Source of the DNA: JANMJD01 sp963828405
GTDB lineage: Bacteria > Actinomycetota > Acidimicrobiia > Acidimicrobiales > Ilumatobacteraceae
Length of the DNA: 64,000 nucleotides
Direction of reading: 5' to 3'
Assembly (NCBI GenBank): GCA_963828405.1
Contig: CAWHEG010000031.1
Location: forward strand, 2,170,001-2,234,000
Within the stretch, counting starts at the first letter, position 1. The number at the start of each line of letters is the position of its first letter. The notes under the pieces are model-generated. The model saw only the letters and a program-made list of their open reading frames with translations. It did not search any database and was not told the DNA's origin. Of the stretch, positions 8,948-16,583 are shown piece by piece. The translations under genes and the position numbers were made by a program.

Positions 8948-9913
8948 ATGGCGATCAGCGATCCGGCGGCCATCGCCATCGTCCGCACCGATCCCGAACC
9001 CGCCACCATCGGTGCACGTCTGGCCCTGCTGACGATCGTCGTGTTCTTCGGGGGCAGCCTGCCCGGTTACAAGTTGGCCTCCGAGAGCTTCGGGCCGGCA
9101 ACGACCAACCTCGGCCGCTTCCTGCTCGCCTCGGTCTGCCTGGTGATCGCCGCCCGCAGCCGCCTGCACACGGCACGCGGCCAGTTCCGGCGGCTGTTCC
9201 TCGTCGGCATGTTCGGCATCGGGCTGATGGCGGTGTTCATGGGGATCGGTGTCGATCGGGGAACGGCGACGATCGGCTCGATCGTGGTCGGCCTCGAGCC
9301 GGTCGGCGTCGCCCTCGCCGGGGTGCTGCTGGTCGGCGACGCCCCGAGCCGACGCGCCATCGTGGCGCTCGTGGTCGGCTTCATCGGGGCGCTCGTCGCC
9401 TCGGGTGTCTTCACCGAGAAGGGCGGGAAGTCGACCGTGCTGCCGATCGTCCTGCTCCTCGGCACGGTGGTCGCCTTCTCGGTGTACACGGCGATGGTCC
9501 GCAAGGCCCGTGTCGGGGTCGATCCCTTGGCCGTCGCCGCGGTGACGCAGCTCGGCGGCTTGACCTTCGTGATCCCGGCCTGTCTGTTCGACGTGGCCGA
9601 CGGCGGCATGCTCCGCGGCGACGCCGTGACGACCAAGGCTGCGCTGGCCGTCGTGTTCCTCGGCGTCGGCTCGGCGATCGCCTACCTGTTGCTCTGCCTG
9701 GTCCTCGCCAATCAGCCGTCGAATCGGGTGGCCGTGGCGCTGTTCCTCACCCCCCTGTTCGGTGTGATCTTCTCCTGGCTGGTGGTGGGGGAGCGGCTGC
9801 ACCTGCGCGATGGCGTCGGAGGTGCGCTCGTTCTGCTCGCCGTGTGGATCAGCGAGCGGGGTAGCGCTTCGTCCGGTCACCGGCGTTCGGGCGCCCGGCC
9901 GGCTCCGGCCTGA
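8948..9913 (+). CDS. EamA/DMT-family transporter
   Basis: A 321-residue integral membrane protein with about ten hydrophobic helices arranged as two EamA repeats (residues ~20-150 and ~165-305). Typical elements are FFGGSLPGYKLASESFGP in helix 1 of the first repeat and LTPLFGVIFSWLVVGERL near the end of the second, the latter being highly characteristic of drug/metabolite exporters. It would export or exchange a small metabolite across the cytoplasmic membrane; the substrate is unknown. The ATG (MAISDPAA) was chosen because the helices follow it at the normal distance; upstream in-frame sequence overlaps the SGNH promoter region. The C-tail is Arg/Ala-rich. Confidence 0.87.
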   Translation: MAISDPAAIAIVRTDPEPATIGARLALLTIVVFFGGSLPGYKLASESFGPATTNLGRFLLASVCLVIAARSRLHTARGQFRRLFLVGMFGIGLMAVFMGIGVDRGTATIGSIVVGLEPVGVALAGVLLVGDAPSRRAIVALVVGFIGALVASGVFTEKGGKSTVLPIVLLLGTVVAFSVYTAMVRKARVGVDPLAVAAVTQLGGLTFVIPACLFDVADGGMLRGDAVTTKAALAVVFLGVGSAIAYLLLCLVLANQPSNRVAVALFLTPLFGVIFSWLVVGERLHLRDGVGGALVLLAVWISERGSASSGHRRSGARPAPA

Positions 9914-9946
9914 GGCGGGCTCGCCGGGCGTGCGGACCGAGTTGCG

Positions 9947-10666
9947 CTACGCGGTCCGCCGCGCCGGGCGGGTGCGGCTGGTGCGCCGGGTGAGCGCGGT
10001 CAGCGCCAGGCCGAGTGCGAGGGTCGCCGTACCCAGTGCGGCGGTGGGGCCGGCCTGATCGGGTCCGGTCGCCGGAAGCAGGAAGGTGGTGACGACGAGG
10101 TTCGTCACCGGGACCGTGGTCCTCCTGCTGGTGTCGTTGGTCAGCTTGCCGGGCCGCGGCGGGGGCAGCGTGTCCGCCGGACCGGGAACCGTGGTTTCGA
10201 CCACCGTCACGGGCTCGGGGGTGGTCGTCGACGGGACGGTGGTCTCGGGCACCGTGGTCGGCGGTGCGGTCGTCGTCTCGGCCGGGATCGTCGTCGTCGG
10301 CGCCGGGGGTTGGGTGGTCGAGGTGGTGCCGCAGTCCTGCACGGAGACCGGCACGCCGTTGCCCTTCTCGCGCAGCACCGTGCCGTCGGCGGCATGCCAC
10401 AGGACGCGGATCGTCGTGCCGGGGAACCGGGCGCCGAGAGGCGTCATCTCCGTCACCTGCCACACGGTCGTGGTGTAGTCGACGCCGTCGCGGCCGAAGT
10501 CGAGCGTGACGTAGCCACCTTCGGGCTGCTCGATCGACACGTGCCACTTGGCGAAGGATTCGGAGCAGTTCGTCATGCCCCGGCTGCCGGCGAAGGCGGC
10601 GCTCGGGAATGCCAGGGCCGCTCCACTGGCGATCAGGATGCTGGCGGGGAGTATCTGCTTGTTCAC
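9947..10666 (-). CDS. LPXTG (LPATG) cell-wall-anchored surface protein
   Basis: A ~239-residue secreted protein. The N-terminal signal peptide ends at PSAAFA. A ~85-residue domain beginning after GMTNCSESFAKWH contains GGYVTLDFGRDGVDYTTTVW and closes with QDC, so two Cys probably pair. Then come a long Thr/Pro linker (repeats of TTxP), the sorting motif LPATG, a hydrophobic segment and an Arg-rich tail (RRTSRTRPARR). A sortase would cleave between Thr and Gly and link the protein to the wall. The N-terminal domain is paralogous to that of the LPETG protein at 11794-12495. The GTG start (VNKQIL) is preferred; a TTG four codons earlier is possible. Confidence 0.8.
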   Translation of the reverse strand: MNKQILPASILIASGAALAFPSAAFAGSRGMTNCSESFAKWHVSIEQPEGGYVTLDFGRDGVDYTTTVWQVTEMTPLGARFPGTTIRVLWHAADGTVLREKGNGVPVSVQDCGTTSTTQPPAPTTTIPAETTTAPPTTVPETTVPSTTTPEPVTVVETTVPGPADTLPPPRPGKLTNDTSRRTTVPVTNLVVTTFLLPATGPDQAGPTAALGTATLALGLALTALTRRTSRTRPARRTA

Positions 10667-11022
10667 TGCTGGTCTCAACTCTCTCGAATCCTGCGGCTTA
10701 CCGTTCAGGACGTCAGGTGGTCAGCGCCCGCTGGAGTGCCCTGTTCGCTCCGGGTGGTATTTGCAGAGGAACGAGAGCCACTCAACTCACAGTTCGTTGC
10801 GGTCGCGTTGCGAAAACGGCGAGTGATCCGCCCGACCCGGAGCCGAATGGCCCAGAAAACGCCCGTCGAAGGGGTGGATGGTCCGTGCGACCCACGGTGG
10901 CGCGGTTGACTGACCCTTGACGCGACCGATCGACGGTGATTCGACTCGTGCCGCCACGCCGGATCGGCCGGGCCGTCGCCGCGCCCGGCCGCAGTCGTCG
11001 CCGGGTGTTCTAGGGTGGCCGT
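10667..11022. other. Intergenic region, no gene seen
   Basis: About 355 bases between the divergent LPATG-protein and SDR genes. Short frames exist on both strands but none has a ribosome site or a recognisable domain. It should hold two divergent promoters; no clear boxes or operators were found. Confidence 0.4.
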
Positions 11023-11772
11023 GTGGTGACGACCGAAGGGCGATTGCAGGGACGGGTGGCGTTGATCACCGGTGGTGCCCGGGGGCAGGGCGCCTCCCAC
11101 GCCGAGCGGCTCGCCGACGAGGGTGCCGTGGTGATCTGCGGCGACGTGCTCGACGAGGCGGGCGAGGAGACCTGTGATCGGCTGGGTGCCCTCGGGCTCG
11201 CCGTCCGGTACCGGCATCTCGACGTCACATCACCGGCGGACTGGGCGGCGGCGATCGACGAGATCCGCACCCGGCACGGGCGACTCGACGTGCTCGTCAA
11301 CAACGCCGGGATCATCCACGTCAACCCACTCACCGACGAGCGCCTCGACGACTGGAACCGGACGCTGGCGGTGAACACGACCGGGCCGCTGTTGGGCATC
11401 CAGACCGCCGTACCCGTGATGCGCGCCACCGGTGGTGGGTCGATCATCAACGTCGCCTCGATCTTCGGCATCGCCGGTGCCGAGGGCTACGTCGCCTACA
11501 CGGCGAGCAAGGGTGCGCTGATCGCCATGACCAAGACCGCCGCCCTCGAGTTGGCCGTCGATCGCATCCGGGTCAATGCCGTCTGCCCCGGCGGGGTGAG
11601 CACCCCGATGAACGCCGACGAGCCCGAGGGCGGGGTGGTACCGCTCACCCCGTGGGGCCGGCGCGCCGACGTCCGCGAGATCTCGGGCGCCGTCGCCTTT
11701 CTCGCCTCCGACGACTCGGTGTTCATGACCGGGGCCGAGCTCGTGGTCGACGGTGGCTACCTGGCCAGATAG
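11023..11772 (+). CDS. SDR-family oxidoreductase
   Basis: A 249-residue classical short-chain dehydrogenase/reductase, cytoplasmic. Cofactor motif TGGARGQG at residues 16-23 (TGxxxGxG), NNAG in DVLVNNAGII, the catalytic Ser in NVASIFG, and Tyr159/Lys163 in YTASK are all present. CGDV at the end of beta-2 carries an Asp, favouring NAD(H). VCPGGVSTPM and the final VVDGGYLAR are typical of the family. Expected reaction: reversible alcohol/ketone oxidation; related to 3-alpha/20-beta-hydroxysteroid or 3-oxoacyl reductases, but the substrate is not predictable. Starts with tandem GTG codons. It is convergent with the LPETG gene, separated by only ~20 bases. Confidence 0.9.
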   Translation: MVTTEGRLQGRVALITGGARGQGASHAERLADEGAVVICGDVLDEAGEETCDRLGALGLAVRYRHLDVTSPADWAAAIDEIRTRHGRLDVLVNNAGIIHVNPLTDERLDDWNRTLAVNTTGPLLGIQTAVPVMRATGGGSIINVASIFGIAGAEGYVAYTASKGALIAMTKTAALELAVDRIRVNAVCPGGVSTPMNADEPEGGVVPLTPWGRRADVREISGAVAFLASDDSVFMTGAELVVDGGYLAR

Positions 11773-11793
11773 CCACCGCGCGCCGCCGGCGGC

Positions 11794-12495
11794 TCAGTCG
11801 GTGTCGGCGGGGCGGACCCGTCGCCGGGTGGCGGCGAGCAGTGCCATGCCGAGACAGAGCATCACCACGGCCACGGTGGTCGTCGACCGTGTCGACACCG
11901 GGCCGGTCTCGGGGAGCCGGTCGGTGGGGGAGGGCCCGGGCGAAGGGACGGTCGGGTCGAGCGCCCGGACGATCGACACCGGCGGGATGGTGCCCGCGGA
12001 GGTGACCACGGGCGACGCGGTCGTGGTCGGGTTGCCGGCCGGGGTGGTCGTCGGGTCGCCGGGGATCGTGGTCGGCACGGTCGCCGGTGTCGTGGGCACG
12101 GTGTCGGGCGTGGTGGGGACGGTGTCGGGCGTGGTGGTGGGCACCGTGGTGTCCACCGGGCACGACTCGATGATCACGGCCACGCCCTTGCCCTTGGTGG
12201 CCAGCACCGTTCCATCGGCGCTGTGCCAGTAGATGCGGTAGATGGTGCCCGGGAAGCGGCCGCCGAGGCCGACCAGCCCGGAGTTCCACACCGTGGTCGT
12301 GTAGTCGACGCCGTCGACGCCGAAGTCGATGGTCACGTACCCACCGGGGGGCTGGGCGATGTCGAGGTGCCAGCGGGCGAACGACTCCGCGCAGGTGGTG
12401 GCAGCGCCGCTACCCGCGAAGGCGGGGCTCGGGAGGCCTACGAGCATCGCTCCTCCGAGGATGATGCCGGCCGAGGACTTGAGGATGCGTGTCAA
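11794..12495 (-). CDS. LPXTG (LPETG) cell-wall-anchored surface protein
   Basis: A 233-residue paralogue of the LPATG protein at 9947-10666. Signal peptide ends PSPAFA. The N-terminal domain (TTCAESFARWHLDI ... GGYVTIDFGVDGVDYTTTVW ... ESC) matches the other protein nearly residue for residue through GRFPGT and W(H)xADGTV. It is followed by a Thr/Pro/Val linker with near-perfect TTPDTVP repeats, LPETG, a hydrophobic helix (TTVAVVMLCLGMALLAATR) and RRRVRP. It should be exported and covalently attached to peptidoglycan by a sortase. The start is TTG: no ATG or GTG gives a complete signal peptide, and AGGA lies 7-8 bases upstream. Confidence 0.8.
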   Translation of the reverse strand: MTRILKSSAGIILGGAMLVGLPSPAFAGSGAATTCAESFARWHLDIAQPPGGYVTIDFGVDGVDYTTTVWNSGLVGLGGRFPGTIYRIYWHSADGTVLATKGKGVAVIIESCPVDTTVPTTTPDTVPTTPDTVPTTPATVPTTIPGDPTTTPAGNPTTTASPVVTSAGTIPPVSIVRALDPTVPSPGPSPTDRLPETGPVSTRSTTTVAVVMLCLGMALLAATRRRVRPADTD

Positions 12496-12795
12496 CTCTG
12501 GTTCCTGACGTTCCGTCCCGGTACCCTGCCGACCGGTTGCTTAGCCAAATTAAGCTCAACACGCAGCGTCGAGATGTTTGCTCTCGCTCGTCTCAAGCCC
12601 AGGTGCACCTTAGCAAGGTATGTCCAGCTCAGAGTCGTCAAGCTTTCCTCCCGATTCTCTGCACTGGCTGTCGTCAGACCACGTATCGTGGGATTGTCGG
12701 GCAGCTCGGATGGCGTAGGTGAACGTGCCGGTCGCTTCACGCGGCGTTCACACGCTTCGCGCGGCGCCGTAACAACCCGTGCTTACCGTTGCACC
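12496..12795. other. Intergenic region, AT-richer, no gene seen
   Basis: About 300 bases between the divergent LPETG-protein gene and the winged-helix gene. Part of it (12540-12680) is less GC-rich than neighbouring DNA, fitting promoter sequence. A short imperfect inverted repeat (GCGGCGTTCACACGCTTCGCGCGGCGC) lies near 12740-12770; I cannot say whether it is an operator. Confidence 0.4.
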
Positions 12796-13098
12796 GTGCT
12801 CGACGAAACGCGTCCCCCTGGTGTTCCGTCGATGGAATCGCCCGTTCCGGGTCGGCTCGGCGGCTCGGAACGGGCGGTTCTCGGTGTGCTCGTCGAGGCG
12901 CCCGGCCGGGTGCTGAGCCGGACCGAGCTCGCCCGGAGGGCCGGACTTCGCCGGCTCAGCGAGCGCCGCATCGACGCGGTGATCGTCTCGCTGCGCCGCC
13001 TCCTCGGTGCCGACAGCATCACTACGGTCCGGCGGCGGGGCTGGATGCTCGAGGGCGACCGCCTCTCCAGCGCGACGCAACTCCTGACGCGGCGCTGA
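12796..13098 (+). CDS. Stand-alone OmpR/PhoB-type winged-helix DNA-binding protein
   Basis: A ~100-residue protein consisting of little more than one DNA-binding domain. GRLGGSERAVLGVLVEAPG, VLSRTELARRAG, SERRIDAVIVSLRRLLG and ITTVRRRGWMLEG line up with the C-terminal trans_reg domain of OmpR/PhoB response regulators (helix 1, recognition helix RxIDxxIxxLRxKL, and beta-hairpin wing ending in a G-x-G-Y/W strand). There is no receiver domain. It may act as a local transcription factor, perhaps for the surface-protein genes on either side; that is inference. Start: GTG at 12796; an ATG 12 codons later also leaves a complete domain. Confidence 0.65.
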   Translation: MLDETRPPGVPSMESPVPGRLGGSERAVLGVLVEAPGRVLSRTELARRAGLRRLSERRIDAVIVSLRRLLGADSITTVRRRGWMLEGDRLSSATQLLTRR

Positions 13099-13258
13099 GC
13101 GCGTTCGTCTCGACGGTCGCCTCGTTCGACCCCGCGGCGATGTTCGATGTGTTCGTCGTGCCGGCGCGACCCGCGGCGGCGGATGCACGCCGGCCCGGCC
13201 GCGTTGATCGACGACCGCCAGATGAACCATCGCCGGAGCCGCTGCTACCTTCACCGCG

Positions 13259-13861
13259 ATGGAGGAGCGGCCGTCGGACGAGAAGGCCATGCTTCGCGCC
13301 CGGGTGAAGTTGACACGCGACGCGACGACCACCGAATGGCGGATGGCTGCAGCTCGGGCCGTGGAGCGGCACCTCGCCGGGGTCGTCGGCCCGCTGGGCG
13401 GTCGCACGGTGATGTCGTACCTGGCCTTCGGCACCGAACTCGATCTCGACGGGTTCCACGACCGGGCGATCCGCGCCGGAGCGGCGCTCGTCGTGCCCCG
13501 GGTGAACGGCCCGGTCATCGAGGCCGTGGCCTACCTGCCCGGCACCGGGTTGCCCGGCACCGAGTTGCCCGTGTCGCGCTTCGGCATCCGCGAACCGGTG
13601 GGCGAGCCGATCGACCCGGTGGAGATCGACATCGTGCTCGTTCCGGCGCTGTGCTTCGACCGGAGGGGCCACCGCCTCGGGTACGGAGCCGGCTACTACG
13701 ACCGGTTCCTGCCGTCGACCAGCCCCGACGCGCTGATCATCGGGGTGGTCTTCGCCCTGCAGGTCGTCGACCGGGTCCCCGACGAGCCCCACGATCATCC
13801 GGTCCCCGTGATCGTGACCGACGAGGAGGTGATCGTCGTTGGACATCCGCCCTGCCACTGA
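13259..13861 (+). CDS. 5-formyltetrahydrofolate cyclo-ligase
   Basis: A 200-residue cytoplasmic enzyme of folate metabolism that converts 5-formyl-THF to 5,10-methenyl-THF with ATP hydrolysis (MTHFS/YgfA/YqgN family). Visible signatures: MSYLAFGTELD, LVVPRVNG, and DIVLVPALCFDRRGHRLGYGAGYYDRFL, where the GxGxGYYDR-like segment binds phosphate. An N-terminal Lys/Arg region (KAMLRARVKLTRD) matches the usual nucleotide-binding start. Length is normal. It overlaps the following acetyltransferase gene by 23 bases, suggesting translational coupling. One-carbon recycling fits the GcvT-fused demethylase elsewhere in the window, but the genes are not adjacent. Confidence 0.92.
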   Translation: MEERPSDEKAMLRARVKLTRDATTTEWRMAAARAVERHLAGVVGPLGGRTVMSYLAFGTELDLDGFHDRAIRAGAALVVPRVNGPVIEAVAYLPGTGLPGTELPVSRFGIREPVGEPIDPVEIDIVLVPALCFDRRGHRLGYGAGYYDRFLPSTSPDALIIGVVFALQVVDRVPDEPHDHPVPVIVTDEEVIVVGHPPCH

Positions 13862-14663
13862 GGACGACCTTGCGGGGATCCGCGCCGTGCGCCTCGCCAT
13901 CGACCGCGATGCCCATGAGGATTCGGGGGCCGACCCCGGCTACTGCCGGTACCTGATCGAGCACGGCCGACTGCTGGTCGGGGTCGATCACGGTCGGGTG
14001 ACCGGTTTCGCCGGGGCCGTCGAGACCGGGTCGTCGCGCCTGCTGGCCGACCTGTTCATCGACCCGGACCGCCAGGGTTCCGGGGTCGGTCGGGCGCTGT
14101 TGACCGAGGTGTTGGCCGGCAGTTCCGCCCGCTACACGTTCAGCTCGTCGGATCCACGGGCGATGCCGATCTACACCCGCGCCGGCATGCTCCCGCAGTG
14201 GCCGTTGCTCTACGTGCACGGGCCGCGTGGGCGGATCGAACGACCCGCCGGCCTGGTCACCGAGGAGATCGGGGTGGTCGAGGCCACCGCCTTCGAGTTG
14301 TCGGTCACCGGTCACGATCGATCGTCGCAGTACCGCTACTGGGCGTCCCGCCCGGGGGCGCTGACGATCGGCGTGCGTCGCGGGGCGGAGCTCGTGGCCG
14401 CCGGTGCCCTCGTCGTGCGGCAGCGCACGGTGCGCATCGAGCACCTGGCGTGCGTCGACACCGACGACGTCGAGGTCTTCGCCGCGCTCGTCCACTGCGA
14501 GCACGGCGCCGAACGGGTGATCGCCTACGTCCCGGGCCCTCGCCGGCTGACGTCGGTCCTGCTCGCCGCCGGCTTCCGGATCCACGACACCGACACGTAC
14601 ATGGCCAGCGGGCCGAACCTGATCGACGACCGGTTGATGGTCGTGCATCCCGGCCTGGGCTGA
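13839..14663 (+). CDS. GNAT-family N-acetyltransferase
   Basis: A 274-residue protein with an N-terminal GNAT fold: MDIRPATEDDLAGIRAVR, then the acetyl-CoA pyrophosphate loop (DPDRQGSGVGRALL, residues ~70-85) and YTRAGMLPQWPL. The C-terminal ~130 residues form a second, degenerate GNAT-like half (GELVAAGALVVRQ ... VLLAAGFRIHDTDTYM) lacking the CoA loop, an arrangement known for tandem GNAT proteins. It presumably acetylates an amine on a small molecule or protein; the substrate is unknown. Start TTG, in overlap with the cyclo-ligase and preceded by GAGGAGG about 10 bases upstream. Confidence 0.75.
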   Translation: MDIRPATEDDLAGIRAVRLAIDRDAHEDSGADPGYCRYLIEHGRLLVGVDHGRVTGFAGAVETGSSRLLADLFIDPDRQGSGVGRALLTEVLAGSSARYTFSSSDPRAMPIYTRAGMLPQWPLLYVHGPRGRIERPAGLVTEEIGVVEATAFELSVTGHDRSSQYRYWASRPGALTIGVRRGAELVAAGALVVRQRTVRIEHLACVDTDDVEVFAALVHCEHGAERVIAYVPGPRRLTSVLLAAGFRIHDTDTYMASGPNLIDDRLMVVHPGLG

Positions 14664-14686
14664 GCCGCAGCCGGCTCGGGCCGACG

Positions 14687-15397
14687 TCAGGCCGTACGCC
14701 GGCGACGGGAGGCGGCGTACGCGGCGGCGCCGACGACGAGGAACGTCGTGGCGAGCACGGTCGTTCCGCCCGTCGGCGAACCGGTCTCGGGCAGTTTGAT
14801 GTCGGTGGAGACACGTGTCGTCGCCGGAGCCACGGTGGTCGGCACCGTGACGCCTCCGGAGGCGACCGAGGAGGTCGTCTGGGCGACGACCGTGGTCGGC
14901 GCAACGGTGGTCACCGGGGGCGTGGTCGTCGCCGGTGACGTGGTCGCCGGAGCAGTGGTCGCCGGTGCCGTCGTTGGTGGTGCCGTCGTTGGTGGTGCCG
15001 TCGTGGGGGGCGCCGGGTTGCAGGTCACCGTGCCCGACCGGGGGACCGACGGCGAGTCGGTGCTCGTGCCGTTGGGTCGTTCGATGTGCCAGTGCACCCT
15101 GACCACGATGGTCACGACACCGGTGGCCGTGATCGGGTCGAGCACGGCGTTGACTCCGTCGATCGTGTGCACTCCGACGGGCACCCCGTTGGCCGTGGCA
15201 CTCTCGATGACCATCGTGTAGACGTCGGTCGGCGGGTTGTTGAGGTTGCCGTCGGTGTCGTGGGCGTCCGCCCACGCCAGGCTGATCCCGGTGCTGCAGC
15301 TCACGGTGGCGAACCTGATCAGCCCGGCGTGGGCGACCTGGGGCGCCAACGTGAGGGTGGCGACGGTGATGCCGATGGCGGCTGCGACTCGCTTCAT
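14687..15397 (-). CDS. LPXTG (LPETG) cell-wall-anchored surface protein
   Basis: A 236-residue secreted protein whose architecture matches the two other LPXTG proteins but whose N-terminal domain differs. Signal peptide MKRVAAAIGITVATLTLA with cleavage near QVAHA. The ~115-residue mature domain (ATVSCSTGISLAWADAHD ... VRVHWHIERPNG ... GTVTC) is flanked by two Cys. The linker begins with PPTTA repeats encoded by 15-bp direct repeats. The sorting signal is LPETG, then a hydrophobic helix (TTVLATTFLVVGAAAYA) and SRRRRTA. The ATG is preceded by GGAGGG at proper spacing, fixing the start. It is convergent with the GNAT gene. No sortase gene is in the window. Confidence 0.8.
   Translation of the reverse strand: MKRVAAAIGITVATLTLAPQVAHAGLIRFATVSCSTGISLAWADAHDTDGNLNNPPTDVYTMVIESATANGVPVGVHTIDGVNAVLDPITATGVVTIVVRVHWHIERPNGTSTDSPSVPRSGTVTCNPAPPTTAPPTTAPPTTAPATTAPATTSPATTTPPVTTVAPTTVVAQTTSSVASGGVTVPTTVAPATTRVSTDIKLPETGSPTGGTTVLATTFLVVGAAAYAASRRRRTA
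14951..15012. repeat. Short tandem repeats coding for the PPTTA linker
   Basis: GTCGTTGGTGGTGCC occurs twice in tandem, flanked by diverged copies, inside the LPETG gene; read on the minus strand each unit encodes Pro-Pro-Thr-Thr-Ala. Slippage here would change the length of the wall-spanning linker. Confidence 0.6.
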
Positions 15398-15560
15398 GGA
15401 TCTTGACCCTCCGTGTTCGGTCCGCTGATGATCTCCCGCGCTCTTGACCGAGACCATAACCCTCCTTGACGTGGGACCGCGACATGGACACGGTTCGCGG
15501 TCATTCCTGCGTCCACAGGCGTCGCGCCGTGTGCAGTCACCCGTCGCCTAACGTGCCGCC

Positions 15561-16583
15561 GTGCACCGTCTCGCCCTCTACTTCCAGGACAAGCACCCGA
15601 TCCGCACCGAGATCGAGATGGCCAGGTACGCCGAGTCCCGCGGCTTCAGCGAGATCTGGCAGGCCGACACCCGGCTGGCCCGGGACTGCGTCGTGCTGAT
15701 GAGCGCCCTGCTCACCGAGACGCGCAACCTGCGGATCGGCTCCGGGGTGCTGCCGATCTGGACCCGCAACCCGGCCGTGATCGCCGCCACCTGGTCGACG
15801 ATGTGGGAACTCGGCGGGCTGACCGACGACGGACGCAGTCGGGTGATGCTCGGGCTCGGCGCCTGGTGGGAGCCGATCGCCTCCCGCGTCGGCGAGGACC
15901 GGCGCAAACCGCTGACCGCGATGCGCGAGCACATCGAAGTGCTCCGCCGGCTGTTCACGATGGAGGAGGTGACCTACCAGGGCGAATTCGTCCACCTCGA
16001 CCGGGTCCGCCTCGACATCGCCTACGGGGACACCGGCCCGCGCGACATCCCGCTGTACATCGGGGCGACGGGGGCCAGGATGATGGAGCTGACCGGCGAG
16101 ACGTGCGACGGCGCCGTGCTCAACTACGTCGTGTCGACCGACTACATCCGTGGGGCCGTCGCCGCCCTCGAACGTGGCGCGGCGCGGGCCGGGCGGACCC
16201 TGGCCGATGTCGATCGGCCGGAGCTGATCGTCTGCGCGTTGTCCGACGACGATCCCGGTGAGGCGATGATGACGGGCAAGTCGCTCGTCGCCTACTACCT
16301 GGGCACCGAGCCGCACATCATGGAGGCGTCGGGGGCCGACCCCGGGCTGGTCACCCGGGTGCAGGAGATCGTCGGCTGGCCGGCGACGGCCGCCGACTAC
16401 CGCCGCGCCGCCCACCTCATCCCCGACGCGCTGGTCCGCTCGTTGATGGCCGTCGGCACCGTCGAGGAGTGCCGCGACGCGGTGGCCGCATACGTCGAGG
16501 CCGGGGTGACCTGCCCCATCCTGTATCCGATGATGGACGACATCGCCTCGGTGATCGACGCCTTCGCCGGCTGGACACCGTGA
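15561..16583 (+). CDS. LLM-class flavin-dependent oxidoreductase
   Basis: A 340-residue member of the luciferase-like monooxygenase / F420-dependent reductase family (TIM barrel). Diagnostic stretches are IEMARYAESRGFSEIWQAD near the N-terminus, RIGSGVLPIWTRNPAVIAA, LGLGAWW with the following loop, LRRLFTMEEVTYQGEF, and PLYIGATGARMMELTGE. The family uses reduced FMN or F420 to oxidise or reduce small organic molecules; sequence alone does not tell which. It is cytoplasmic. The start is GTG. Its stop overlaps the start of the amidohydrolase gene by 4 bases (GTGA), so the two are translated together and probably act in one catabolic route. Confidence 0.85.
   Translation: MHRLALYFQDKHPIRTEIEMARYAESRGFSEIWQADTRLARDCVVLMSALLTETRNLRIGSGVLPIWTRNPAVIAATWSTMWELGGLTDDGRSRVMLGLGAWWEPIASRVGEDRRKPLTAMREHIEVLRRLFTMEEVTYQGEFVHLDRVRLDIAYGDTGPRDIPLYIGATGARMMELTGETCDGAVLNYVVSTDYIRGAVAALERGAARAGRTLADVDRPELIVCALSDDDPGEAMMTGKSLVAYYLGTEPHIMEASGADPGLVTRVQEIVGWPATAADYRRAAHLIPDALVRSLMAVGTVEECRDAVAAYVEAGVTCPILYPMMDDIASVIDAFAGWTP

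Noticed and set aside
8870..9880. Long minus-strand extension upstream of the SGNH hydrolase
   Set aside because: It is antisense to the EamA exporter, is His/Asp/Arg-biased, and the GTG with a strong ribosome site and signal peptide marks the true start.
10086..10478. Val/Thr/Gly-rich plus-strand frame opposite the LPATG linker
   Set aside because: It is the antisense of Thr/Pro repeats; the LPATG sorting signal supports the minus strand.
14951..15012. Possible CRISPR-like repeats
   Set aside because: Repeats are 15 bp, contiguous, without spacers, and encode PPTTA in frame.
13737..15491. A 584-codon open frame on the minus strand overlapping the GNAT and LPETG genes
   Set aside because: It is Arg/His/Gly-rich with no domain, and covers genes with clear motifs in other frames; a GC-rich shadow.
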